Part shown: piece after piece, positions 1-7,834 of the stretch
Position numbering within the stretch: position 1 is the stretch's first letter
Layout: every line of letters starts with the position of its first letter
Source of the DNA: Methylomagnum ishizawai
GTDB taxonomy: Bacteria > Pseudomonadota > Gammaproteobacteria > Methylococcales > Methylomonadaceae
DNA length: 64,000 bases
Reading direction: 5' to 3'
Assembly (NCBI GenBank): GCA_945861705.1
Contig: CAMAVM010000002.1
Coordinates: 79,613-143,612 of the forward strand
Notes under the pieces: generated by a model
The model's database searches: none
What the model was told of the DNA's origin: nothing
What the model saw: the letters and a program-made list of their open reading frames with translations, nothing else
Translations under genes and position numbers: made by a program

Positions 1-3000
1 CAGTTGCTTGCGGCAAGGTAGATGGGCTGCGGTCTTGATACCAATTGAGGTTATAAGCGGAAGACTGGTTGCCCGTGATCTGCATATCTGGTGAACCGCC
101 CAGTAAGCCCTGTTCCACCGCAAACACCAGTATTGCCAGGGAGAATACGGTGAACACGCCGATTATTACCTGTAACAGATTGAAGTATTTGAAATTGTTA
201 TTGGGTCGCAACCCGCGCCAACCCAAGACCATCAACCAGGCAACCACCAAGCATGCTGATTCCATTGGCACTTGGCTTAATCCGAGCAGCAATAGGAACC
301 ATTGCCAGTGTTTCAAGGGCGTTAACGGTATCTTGCCCAAACCCATAGACAAAATAACAATCACCACCAGCACACCCCAGAACAACACCGCAGGCCCCAG
401 TTTTGGCCCCCAAACAAACAATACCCAGCGGTCTTGACCTAAACCGATATTAAGCCGGGTATTCACGCTTGGTTGCCCTAAATCAAGCTGTGGTGTTTTC
501 GTGACACTTGAGATTTCGGACTGTTCTTGCCAACTTAAAGTCACATCCTGTTTGCCAGGATTAATCGGCAACATGAGCTTCCTGCCTTCTTGCCGTAGTG
601 GCAACGTTTGCCCGTTTATCGCCACGGTTTGCAGCACGGCCTGTTCCGGCAATGTCAATGTATGTTGCGAACCTTGCGAACTCCTGATGCTCATTGTTAA
701 ATCCGCATCCAGTGCGCGTTTGCCCGGCCTTATTGATAACTGGCTGTTGTCTATGGTTAAAGTTTGCCCTTCCAGCGTCTTGGGGCGGGTTATTTGCAAG
801 ACCAATGTTTCGCTCGGCCAAGGATGCCATTCCGGTAGCCATTGTCCTTCGTTGTTGTTATGGATGACGGTAATCCCGCTGGCCTCAATATGCCAGATTG
901 GGCTGACATCGGCTTTCCAAATTTCTATCCACTGGTTGGTTTGTGCGGCGGAAAACGTAACTTTTTCGGACTTTTCCAGCGTCGATTCCCACTGCATAAC
1001 ACCTTGTTGCGCGGGCATATTGACTTCGACTTTGCCGTTTTTGACATGGATACCAGGCGTTGTCACCGATTCCCCAGCCAATAAGGGAATCTCCACTACA
1101 ACCGCAGAATCGGCTGGCGACAGCCTGATGACTTGGGTGATTACCCGCCAGTCCAAACCAAGTTGTAAAGTGCGTTCGAGCTTGACAAACGGTGGCAGAA
1201 TCCCAGGCGCAAGGTTAGTGCTTTTAGCGGTATCGGCTTCCTTGCTGGTGCGGTTGAACTGTAATTGATTGTCTGCCTGACCGTTGTCTTGCAGTCCGCT
1301 AACAGTCCAGTTGGTTGCAGTGACCACTACGTGATTCGGCCTTAAGGGTAATGGCAAGGTAAATGTCGCTAATAACGGCGGCACACCACGAAGGACGACT
1401 TCATGCTTACCCTCCGGTACATTCAGCCAAAGGCCATTATTACTACGGTACAGCCCTAATGCGGCTTTGCCATCAACCGTAATTTGGTTGGGAAACCATT
1501 GTTCATAAGATGCGGGTAACGGCACGTTAACGGATTGTTGGGCGTGGATTTGTAAGGTAACTGCCAATACCTTATCGTCTATCGTCGCCTGCATGTGCGG
1601 AATCTGGGCGCAGTTAGGGAGACAGTCGGGGGCTTCCAGCAAGCGGTTTTTCAGTTCATCCAGCACTTCTTGTGTTGGGAAATCCGCGTAGGCTTTTTGG
1701 GTTGGCATAGCCATGAGCGGTAGCAGCAGTAACCACAATAAGGCAGGGGCTGCGGCTTTGAATTTGAAACTAAGCTTTTCAGCCAAACCAAACATGAGCA
1801 TAGCCAGTACAGTGACCAAGGCAACCCGAATGAAATTCAACAACATCACGAGCGTGGGAGAGAGATACCATAAGCGCAACTCCTGCCCAGAATCCACCGA
1901 ACCATTCCAGGACAAATGCACCTGGTGCCATTGCCACTGCGGCAAACCGGGGCCGGTCTGCACTTTGGCATCGGGATCGTAGCGGCTGAAATCGGTACTT
2001 AACTCGTATGATGGACTGGCTAAACCACTGGAAGCATATTTCCTTTTCTGTTCTGGCATGACGGATTTCGCCATTTCCTGTTCCTGCATGGGTTCGGCTG
2101 CGGGCGCGGCGGCATCCATTGCCGATGTCGCCTGGTTCATCACAATAGGCGTAGGGCTAGGCATGGTCGGAAACACCGCCTGTTGCCACGGATATTCCAA
2201 CTGTGGATAAAGCCCCGTCCGCACTTGGTTGACCATAAACGGAACGACAATCAGGATTAAAGCCAGCCAAAACGCATTGCGATACCATGTGATGCCGGTC
2301 AAAAACTTGCCTTGCGGCAGTACCTTTAACAACGCCGTGGCTGCCAGGATATTGAGCCAGACATACTGGGGTGAACCCGCTTCATGCCAAATCAAAACCA
2401 GCGTCAACAAGGCAAACAACCCCCACAGCCGACCAAATAAGCGGCTGGTTGCCAATGCCGCAATCAACACCAAAAACAAATCCAGTAAGGTCCACCGTGC
2501 TATCCAAGTATCCGGCACATTATCAACCCCGCTGGTGGCGAGCAAACGCCAGCCTGGGGGTAAATTCAATTCCGCGTTCACTTGATTGAAATTTTGCGCC
2601 CAACCCACGGCGCTTATCGACCTAATATTGCCCACGCTACGGCTATCGGCATCCAGCGCAATCGTGCCTTTCCTGACTTCTACGCCCTGCTTGCCGGATC
2701 CCGTCAGGGTAATCAACTGGCTTTTGCCGTCCAGGCTGACCTTACCCAACTGCATTTCCGGCAAGGCATCCAGCCGCCAGCCCTTGGTCATTTTGCCGCT
2801 GATCGTGTCGTTGATGGTGTAACCCGCGCCGTCGAAATCCAGCCACAATTTCCGGTTGATCGACAGTTGGTTAGGCTCAGGTTCGGGATCGCCCCGACGG
2901 ATGACTTTCAAGTCCATGTTTTCGCCCTGGTTGATTTTATACGTGGGCAAATGCCGCCATTCCTCAGGTGCATTGGTCTGGCTGGCATCAATCGACACCA

Positions 3001-3910
3001 GCTTTTCGACCTCAACAACACGTAAATCAGGACGGGCGTCAAACATCCAGATTTCCGAACTCGGCCAGTCTGGATTGCTTGCAGCCAAGGCAATGGCATT
3101 GGTTTCCTTGATACTTCTGGCTTCAATATCCACCTGCCAACGGCCTGGACGCACTTGTATCAATAACTGCCCATCTGGCTCAATACGAGCCGGCAGCGGA
3201 CTTTGCAAACTCAATGGGATAAAATCGTTGAGGACGGGCTTCGCCAGTTTGACTTCGCGCTGCTCGCCTGAGACTTCCAGCACCAAGCGGGTCGTCACTT
3301 GCATCGGCACGTCATCGGCGATTTTCCTGAACACCTGGATGTCCAGGCTGTTTTGGACGTTCTCCGGTTTTTTTTGGCCGATGTCGTTTTCAGTCAACCA
3401 CAGTTGCCCATCTCTGATGCTGGGCATGGGTATCGCTGCACTATTAATACTCAGGCTGATAAGCCCAGTATCTGCTGGAATACTTAGGCTTTCAGGAATC
3501 GCATCCCAAAAAAAATCGCCCTTGATGTGATAAGTGCCAGCCGCCAGTTTTATGGACGGAACGCCATTCCTGTCCAGCACGGTCGCAGCCTTATCATTGG
3601 AGGTGACATTTTGCGGCCAATGTTTTTGATCGCCCGGTAGCGTCACCCAGCTTTCCTTGTAGACATCCCAGCTAATCGCAAACGTGCCTTTAGTGGCAGT
3701 AAAATCCAAGTCCAACTGGCTAGGCCAGCTACAGCGTTTTTGCTCGTAACTGTTGTAGATGAATGGACAGGCAAGCTCAGGCTGATCTTGTAAGACCCAG
3801 TTAATCCAGGGTTTTAGGGGTTCAGGGACTTGTTCTGGGGTTAGTAGTTTGGCATGGGCGTAAGCAGTGAAAAATATACACAGTAATAAAAACGTGATTG
3901 TTCGGCCCAT
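1..3910 (-). CDS. Very large envelope/membrane protein of unknown function, C-terminus beyond the window edge
   Basis: An uninterrupted minus-strand frame runs from ATG at 3910 to base 1, about 1303 codons without a stop, so the gene is real but truncated by the window. A GGAGG Shine-Dalgarno lies 8 nt before the ATG. Residues 1-20 look like a signal peptide (MGRTITFLLLCIFF, then AYAHA). A long beta-rich, presumably periplasmic, region follows. Hydrophobic segments lie near residues 473-490, 515-530, 540-560, 680-707 and 720-735, then a second extracytoplasmic region, then three more near 1173-1193, 1203-1232 and 1240-1265. A Pro/Ala/Met-rich linker precedes the 680 segment. I do not recognise the family. 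The IS30 element ends only about 35 nt upstream of the start and probably altered its promoter. Confidence 0.85.
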   Translation of the reverse strand, partial: MGRTITFLLLCIFFTAYAHAKLLTPEQVPEPLKPWINWVLQDQPELACPFIYNSYEQKRCSWPSQLDLDFTATKGTFAISWDVYKESWVTLPGDQKHWPQNVTSNDKAATVLDRNGVPSIKLAAGTYHIKGDFFWDAIPESLSIPADTGLISLSINSAAIPMPSIRDGQLWLTENDIGQKKPENVQNSLDIQVFRKIADDVPMQVTTRLVLEVSGEQREVKLAKPVLNDFIPLSLQSPLPARIEPDGQLLIQVRPGRWQVDIEARSIKETNAIALAASNPDWPSSEIWMFDARPDLRVVEVEKLVSIDASQTNAPEEWRHLPTYKINQGENMDLKVIRRGDPEPEPNQLSINRKLWLDFDGAGYTINDTISGKMTKGWRLDALPEMQLGKVSLDGKSQLITLTGSGKQGVEVRKGTIALDADSRSVGNIRSISAVGWAQNFNQVNAELNLPPGWRLLATSGVDNVPDTWIARWTLLDLFLVLIAALATSRLFGRLWGLFALLTLVLIWHEAGSPQYVWLNILAATALLKVLPQGKFLTGITWYRNAFWLALILIVVPFMVNQVRTGLYPQLEYPWQQAVFPTMPSPTPIVMNQATSAMDAAAPAAEPMQEQEMAKSVMPEQKRKYASSGLASPSYELSTDFSRYDPDAKVQTGPGLPQWQWHQVHLSWNGSVDSGQELRLWYLSPTLVMLLNFIRVALVTVLAMLMFGLAEKLSFKFKAAAPALLWLLLLPLMAMPTQKAYADFPTQEVLDELKNRLLEAPDCLPNCAQIPHMQATIDDKVLAVTLQIHAQQSVNVPLPASYEQWFPNQITVDGKAALGLYRSNNGLWLNVPEGKHEVVLRGVPPLLATFTLPLPLRPNHVVVTATNWTVSGLQDNGQADNQLQFNRTSKEADTAKSTNLAPGILPPFVKLERTLQLGLDWRVITQVIRLSPADSAVVVEIPLLAGESVTTPGIHVKNGKVEVNMPAQQGVMQWESTLEKSEKVTFSAAQTNQWIEIWKADVSPIWHIEASGITVIHNNNEGQWLPEWHPWPSETLVLQITRPKTLEGQTLTIDNSQLSIRPGKRALDADLTMSIRSSQGSQHTLTLPEQAVLQTVAINGQTLPLRQEGRKLMLPINPGKQDVTLSWQEQSEISSVTKTPQLDLGQPSVNTRLNIGLGQDRWVLFVWGPKLGPAVLFWGVLVVIVILSMGLGKIPLTPLKHWQWFLLLLGLSQVPMESACLVVAWLMVLGWRGLRPNNNFKYFNLLQVIIGVFTVFSLAILVFAVEQGLLGGSPDMQITGNQSSAYNLNWYQDRSPSTLPQAT

Positions 3911-3944
3911 GACTGTCCTCCAAAAGAATAGTAACTTAAGAAAC

Positions 3945-3970
3945 GGCGGATTCAACTCTGAAGTGCAATC
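3945..3970 (+). repeat. IS30 left terminal inverted repeat
   Basis: Begins GGCGGATTCAACT and ends GTGCAATC. It is the reverse complement of 5072-5097 apart from one base near the middle. Confidence 0.88.
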
Positions 3971-4047
3971 GCCCTTAACAGGATATGAAGAAGGTTAGCT
4001 GATATAGTTTCAATCTTTTTTCAATCCGACCAAAGACGAGAAAGCAC

Positions 4048-5064
4048 TTGAAAAACTATAGTCAGCTAACACAAGGCCTAAGATACCAGATTGAGATATT
4101 AAAGAAAGCCGGTAAGAATCAAAAAGCCATAGCGGGGTTGGTTAATGTCTCGCCCAGTACGATATGCCGTGAATTGCAACGCAATACAGGCAAGCGGGGC
4201 TATAGGCCCAAACAGGCGCAACGCAAGGCCGAAACCCGAAGGAAACGGGCGGTGAAGCCGTTGAAAATGACATGGGCAGTTATTGATTTGATTGAGGCTA
4301 AGCTTGGCATCAACTGGAGTCCTGAACAGGTTTCAGGCTGGTTAAAACAAACACAAGGCATCGCGATTAGTCATGAGCGGATCTATCAGCATATCTGGAC
4401 AGACAAGTCGGATGGCGGCACGTTGTACCAGCACCTTCGGTACAGCGGCAAGAAACGCAAGCAATACGGTTCTAAGGACAAGCGGGGGCAGATCAGGAAC
4501 CGGGTCAGTATTGATGACCGTCCACTGATAGTCAGTGAAAAAACCCGCCTTGGCGATTGGCACTGCGGGTTCCCTACCCGCCGCTGCACTTCCTCCATCC
4601 CTGGAGGTCGGGAGATAGACACCGTCATCGGTAAACATCATCAAGGCGCATTGGTCACAATAGTTGACTGGGTATCCAAGTTTACCTTAATCAAAAAGGT
4701 GACCAGCAAACACGCCGAAGTCGTGACAGAAGCCACCATCACGTTGCTAAGACCTTATTTGGACAAGACCTTGACCATCACCGCAGACAACGGCAAAGAG
4801 TTTGCCGGGCATGAAAAAATCAAGGCGGCGCTGGCTGCGGAGGTTTACTTTGCCCACCCTTACAGCTCGTGGGAGCGCGGCCTGAACGAAAGCACCAATG
4901 GCTTGATCAGGCAATACTTTACCAAAGGCAGCCGTTTTGAGAACATAACGGACAAAGACGTTGACAACGTGATGGAAAAACTCAACCACCGACCCCAGAA
5001 AACCCTGAATTACAGAACACCCCATGCGGTCTTTTTTGCAGATAATTTGCTAGAAGCCGCATGA
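4048..5064 (+). CDS. IS30-family transposase carrying a 17-residue in-frame insertion
   Basis: A 338-residue transposase of the IS30 family, which moves its element by DDE chemistry. The N-terminal part has a helix-turn-helix (QKAIAGLVNVSPSTICREL, residues 25-43). The catalytic triad is visible as D191 (EIDTVIG), D247 (ITADNGKEF) and E281 (GLNESTNG). The start is TTG at 4048. IS30 transposases normally read GDWEIDTVIG without a break. Here 17 residues (H172-R188) separate W171 from E189, encoded by the 51-nt double-hairpin insert at 4561-4611. The frame stays open, so the protein may be made, but the insert lies just before the first catalytic Asp and could impair activity. Confidence 0.9.
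   Translation: MKNYSQLTQGLRYQIEILKKAGKNQKAIAGLVNVSPSTICRELQRNTGKRGYRPKQAQRKAETRRKRAVKPLKMTWAVIDLIEAKLGINWSPEQVSGWLKQTQGIAISHERIYQHIWTDKSDGGTLYQHLRYSGKKRKQYGSKDKRGQIRNRVSIDDRPLIVSEKTRLGDWHCGFPTRRCTSSIPGGREIDTVIGKHHQGALVTIVDWVSKFTLIKKVTSKHAEVVTEATITLLRPYLDKTLTITADNGKEFAGHEKIKAALAAEVYFAHPYSSWERGLNESTNGLIRQYFTKGSRFENITDKDVDNVMEKLNHRPQKTLNYRTPHAVFFADNLLEAA
4561..4611 (+). repeat. 51-nt double-hairpin mini-element inserted in the transposase gene
   Basis: The insert holds two perfect inverted repeats: GCGGGT (4565-4570) with ACCCGC (4576-4581) around a 5-nt loop, and CCTCCA (4592-4597) with TGGAGG (4602-4607) around a 4-nt loop. Its length is exactly 17 codons with no stop in the transposase frame. 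The second hairpin, CCTCCATCCCTGGAGG, matches CCTACATCCATGTAGG in the repeat at 17439-17454 at 13 of 16 positions. Two of the three differences form one swapped base pair (C-G to A-T). It is therefore probably a copy of the same dispersed mini-element. Confidence 0.7.
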
Positions 5065-5071
5065 TTACTAA

Positions 5072-5097
5072 GATTGCACTTCGGAGTTGAATCCGCC
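5072..5097 (+). repeat. IS30 right terminal inverted repeat
   Basis: Begins GATTGCACTTC and ends GAATCCGCC. It pairs with 3945-3970 over 26 bp with one mismatch and lies 8 nt after the transposase stop codon. Confidence 0.88.
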
Positions 5098-5125
5098 CTT
5101 TTTAAAGTGTGAACAATTGCACCCC

Positions 5126-5659
5126 TTAAGGTGAAACTGCATTTTGTATGTTTTGTTGATTTTGTAGAATGGGTGTTGAACTAGCGGGTGGTGAAACTAC
5201 GTCGTTTTGAACAGCAGGATCAGTTGTTGCTGACGCTTTAGGTGTTTCTAGTGCTGGCGCACCAGCCACTTTAATCAGCCAACCCATTGATGTATAACAA
5301 CCTAATAATGCTGGAATGCGGACATTAATACGAATAACTTTTCCGGTTAACGCAGCCGGTAATTTTGCCTTAACCTTATGAAAAGTATCAGTACTTTCAA
5401 CAGTAAATGGAATAGGTTGGTCTTTAGCCAATAATTTTATTTTTTTTACATCTGTCCAGCCGGAGACAATAAAGCTAAAATCCGTCTCAGCTGGCGCTTC
5501 CTTTTTTTGCACCCCAATATATTCTGGAAGGGTAAACTCTTGGACTTTCGGGTTTCTACAGATGTCTTTTTTTTTGTCATCTTCGTAAGCATACGCTTCA
5601 AAACTGCACAGAGTCACAGTAAGCAACGCTAAAAACTTTATTATGGTGAGTATTTTCAT
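5126..5659 (-). CDS. Secreted protein of unknown function
   Basis: A 177-residue protein starting at ATG 5659, chosen over an upstream in-frame start because a GAGG Shine-Dalgarno sits about 8 nt before it. Residues 1-24 form a clear signal peptide (MKILTIIKFLALL, ending in EAYA). The mature part is rich in Lys and beta-prone, contains two cysteines (DICRNP and LGCYTS), and ends in a low-complexity Ser/Pro/Gln/Asn tail. It is therefore likely periplasmic or surface-exposed. No family recognised. It is transcribed away from purM, and its stop lies 28 nt from the IS30 right end. Confidence 0.7.
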   Translation of the reverse strand: MKILTIIKFLALLTVTLCSFEAYAYEDDKKKDICRNPKVQEFTLPEYIGVQKKEAPAETDFSFIVSGWTDVKKIKLLAKDQPIPFTVESTDTFHKVKAKLPAALTGKVIRINVRIPALLGCYTSMGWLIKVAGAPALETPKASATTDPAVQNDVVSPPASSTPILQNQQNIQNAVSP

Positions 5660-5794
5660 CGTCCATCCTCGGTGTGTGTTGATTTTTGATAATAATTGTT
5701 GCCCCAAAATGGGGAGCAAAGCCGCTTTGATTATTTTTCTTTTATGTTGTCTTGTACAATACCAGCAACAGCAATTTTAGCAAGAGAACCACCA

Positions 5795-6838
5795 TTGAGC
5801 GAACAAAATCAAGAAAGTCTGAATTATAAAAGTGCCGGAGTCGATATTGCCGCTGGGAGTGCGTTAGTCGAGCGGATTAAACCCATCGCAGCACGAACGC
5901 GAACAGCCGGTGTATTAGCAGGGTTGGGCGGCTTTGGCTCCCTGTTTGAACTGCCTTTAGACCGCTACCAAAACCCCATCTTGGTATCCGGTACGGATGG
6001 TGTAGGCACAAAATTAAAGTTGGCAGTTGAGTCCGGCATCCACAACACTGTGGGAATTGATTTAGTGGCGATGTGTGTCAACGACATCATCGTGCAGGGC
6101 GCAGAACCCTTGTTTTTCCTCGATTATTTTGCCACTGGCAAGTTGGATGTCGATACCGCCGCCGCTGTTATCGAAGGCATAGGTGCGGGTTGCGAACTGG
6201 CAGGAGCTGCATTGGTAGGCGGTGAAACCGCTGAAATGCCCGGTATGTACGCCGATGGTGAGTACGATCTCGCCGGATTTTGTGTGGGCATCGTCGAAAA
6301 AAGCAAAATAATTGACGGTAGTAAGGTTAAAGTGGGCGATAAGCTCATTGGTATCGCATCATCAGGACCACATTCCAACGGTTATTCCTTAATCCGCAAA
6401 ATTTTGGAACACAGCAATGCCGCATTATCCGATCCCTTTGAAGACAACACTTTAGGAAAAGCATTGCTTAAACCTACTCGAATTTACGTTAAGTCTTTGT
6501 TATCCCTGATAGATCAAGTTCCCGTACACGCTTTAGCCCACATAACGGGTGGCGGCATCACAGAAAACCTGCCTAGGGTATTACCCGAAGGTATTTCGGC
6601 ACATATCGATCTTGCTGCTTGGGAAGTTCCATCTATTTTCAAATGGTTACAACATAAAGGCAAGGTATCACTCGCTGATATGTTGACGACGTTTAACTGC
6701 GGTGTAGGTATGATTGTTGTTGTCGCAGCAGACCACGAAAGTGCCGCACTTAGGTATCTTGAGAAATCAGGGGAAACGGTATTTCCGATGGGTGAACTGC
6801 TTGCTTCAGAAGGTAAAGCGCAGGTGATTTATCGGTAA
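5795..6838 (+). CDS. purM: Phosphoribosylformylglycinamidine cyclo-ligase (AIR synthetase)
   Basis: PurM converts FGAM to AIR with ATP in de novo purine synthesis, in the cytosol. Recognised by [53 protein letters not shown] and [16 protein letters not shown] place the start at TTG 5795 (LSEQNQ), giving 347 residues, close to the roughly 345 of Escherichia coli PurM. The frame stays open back to 5696, but that stretch includes a TACAAT box at 5755-5760 resembling a -10 element, so it is more likely promoter than protein. The purN gene that often neighbours purM is not in the window. Confidence 0.95.
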   Translation: MSEQNQESLNYKSAGVDIAAGSALVERIKPIAARTRTAGVLAGLGGFGSLFELPLDRYQNPILVSGTDGVGTKLKLAVESGIHNTVGIDLVAMCVNDIIVQGAEPLFFLDYFATGKLDVDTAAAVIEGIGAGCELAGAALVGGETAEMPGMYADGEYDLAGFCVGIVEKSKIIDGSKVKVGDKLIGIASSGPHSNGYSLIRKILEHSNAALSDPFEDNTLGKALLKPTRIYVKSLLSLIDQVPVHALAHITGGGITENLPRVLPEGISAHIDLAAWEVPSIFKWLQHKGKVSLADMLTTFNCGVGMIVVVAADHESAALRYLEKSGETVFPMGELLASEGKAQVIYR

Positions 6839-7042
6839 CTTTGATAAATACAGCGTGTAACTGTTGATATTATTAGCCGTATTAAAGAGAAGAAACACGA
6901 ACAAAATAACATTGTTATTCAATCGGTTATAGATTCGCGTTCTATGTAATTGATTTTTATTGTTGCCAAAACCTGCTTCTGAATTGATTAAACTTGTTCG
7001 CGTTAAACAAAATCCTGCGCGAGTTTTTGCCCCTGAGTAGAT

Positions 7043-7672
7043 CTAAGCTGACTTCGGCCAAGCAAATTCGGGTATACCTTTGATTGCCGTTTTTTCCATG
7101 TGGACGTACTGTAATCCCATCAAAGTTCCACCTTCGCTCAGGTGTTCTACCCAGATCACTTTTATTTCGCCTTCCAGCCCTAGCTGTTTAAATTCAAAAA
7201 CAGTAACGACTCCTACTTCAACATAAACCGTCTCGGCAAGGCGAATCATAATTCCATCCACAGATACATTAACTGCATTAAATTCAAGGTATTGACCATT
7301 GAATAATATGTGTCCAGTCCCAGGCAGGTTTTTCCGATAGGCTTTTCTTTTATACAAAAGGTCATTGACATCATACGCAACGTTCTTGAATTCCAAGGCG
7401 AGCAAAATGTGATCGTCTTGCAAATCAACCCTGATAACTTCAACTTCGCCAGCCAAGCGCATATCTGGGAGATATAGATCAATTATTGTTGAGGCTAATA
7501 GCGTATTGAAAATACCCTTAATGTCACTTTTGCCGACCTTGCTATTTAATTGAGCAAGAACACCGGTGATGGATATGTTTTTTATAGTGATCGGCTGTTC
7601 TTCGCCGGCCAAATAAATCAGACCATTCGTGGTTAAATTTTTCCGATAGGGTCTTAACAGCATTGAACTCAT
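7043..7672 (-). CDS. Tandem PilZ-domain protein (probable c-di-GMP receptor)
   Basis: A 209-residue cytosolic protein starting at ATG 7672 behind an AGGAG site. Two similar halves each resemble a PilZ domain. The second (from about residue 105) has the full c-di-GMP signature: RKAYR (RxxxR) followed by NVSVDG (NxSxxG). The first has NISITG, but its arginine motif is degenerate (LRPYRK), so only the second half is predicted to bind ligand by the classical motif. PilZ proteins usually relay c-di-GMP to motility, pili or exopolysaccharide machinery; nothing nearby shows the target. It stands alone between purM and a membrane protein. Confidence 0.75.
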   Translation of the reverse strand: MSSMLLRPYRKNLTTNGLIYLAGEEQPITIKNISITGVLAQLNSKVGKSDIKGIFNTLLASTIIDLYLPDMRLAGEVEVIRVDLQDDHILLALEFKNVAYDVNDLLYKRKAYRKNLPGTGHILFNGQYLEFNAVNVSVDGIMIRLAETVYVEVGVVTVFEFKQLGLEGEIKVIWVEHLSEGGTLMGLQYVHMEKTAIKGIPEFAWPKSA

Positions 7673-7834
7673 GTAAATCTCCTCGTGGTATCGCAATCCG
7701 CGCATGTCCTGTACGGACTTCTAACGCCGTTGTCTTGTCGCATAATCATTACTTATTTTGTAGTTTCCTACAACAGTTATTTAATAATTCAATTTTTAAT
7801 TTTGAAACAAGCATAGACTGTTTTTACAAAAATG

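Larger units (their letters stand above)
3945..5097 (+). mobile_element. Complete IS30-family insertion sequence
   Basis: A 1153-bp element bounded by 26-bp terminal inverted repeats at 3945-3970 and 5072-5097, which differ at one position (T versus C). It carries one transposase gene on the plus strand. It lies between the start of the large minus-strand gene (3910) and the end of the secreted-protein gene (5126), so it separates that large gene from its natural upstream region. I see no convincing 2-3 bp target duplication (left flank AAC, right flank CTT). The two ends are well preserved, suggesting a fairly recent insertion. The family call comes from the transposase. Confidence 0.9.

Noticed and set aside
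501..1268. Plus-strand open frame of 255 codons
   Set aside because: It lies wholly within the large minus-strand gene (1-3910) and its translation has no protein-like pattern; the other plus-strand frames in 1-3600 are also shadows.
2202..2210. TGTGGATAA, a perfect DnaA-box match
   Set aside because: A single copy inside a coding region with no cluster or AT-rich unwinding element nearby; not an origin.
5696..5794. N-terminal extension of purM by 33 codons
   Set aside because: Absent from PurM proteins of usual length and overlapping a probable promoter; TTG 5795 fits better.
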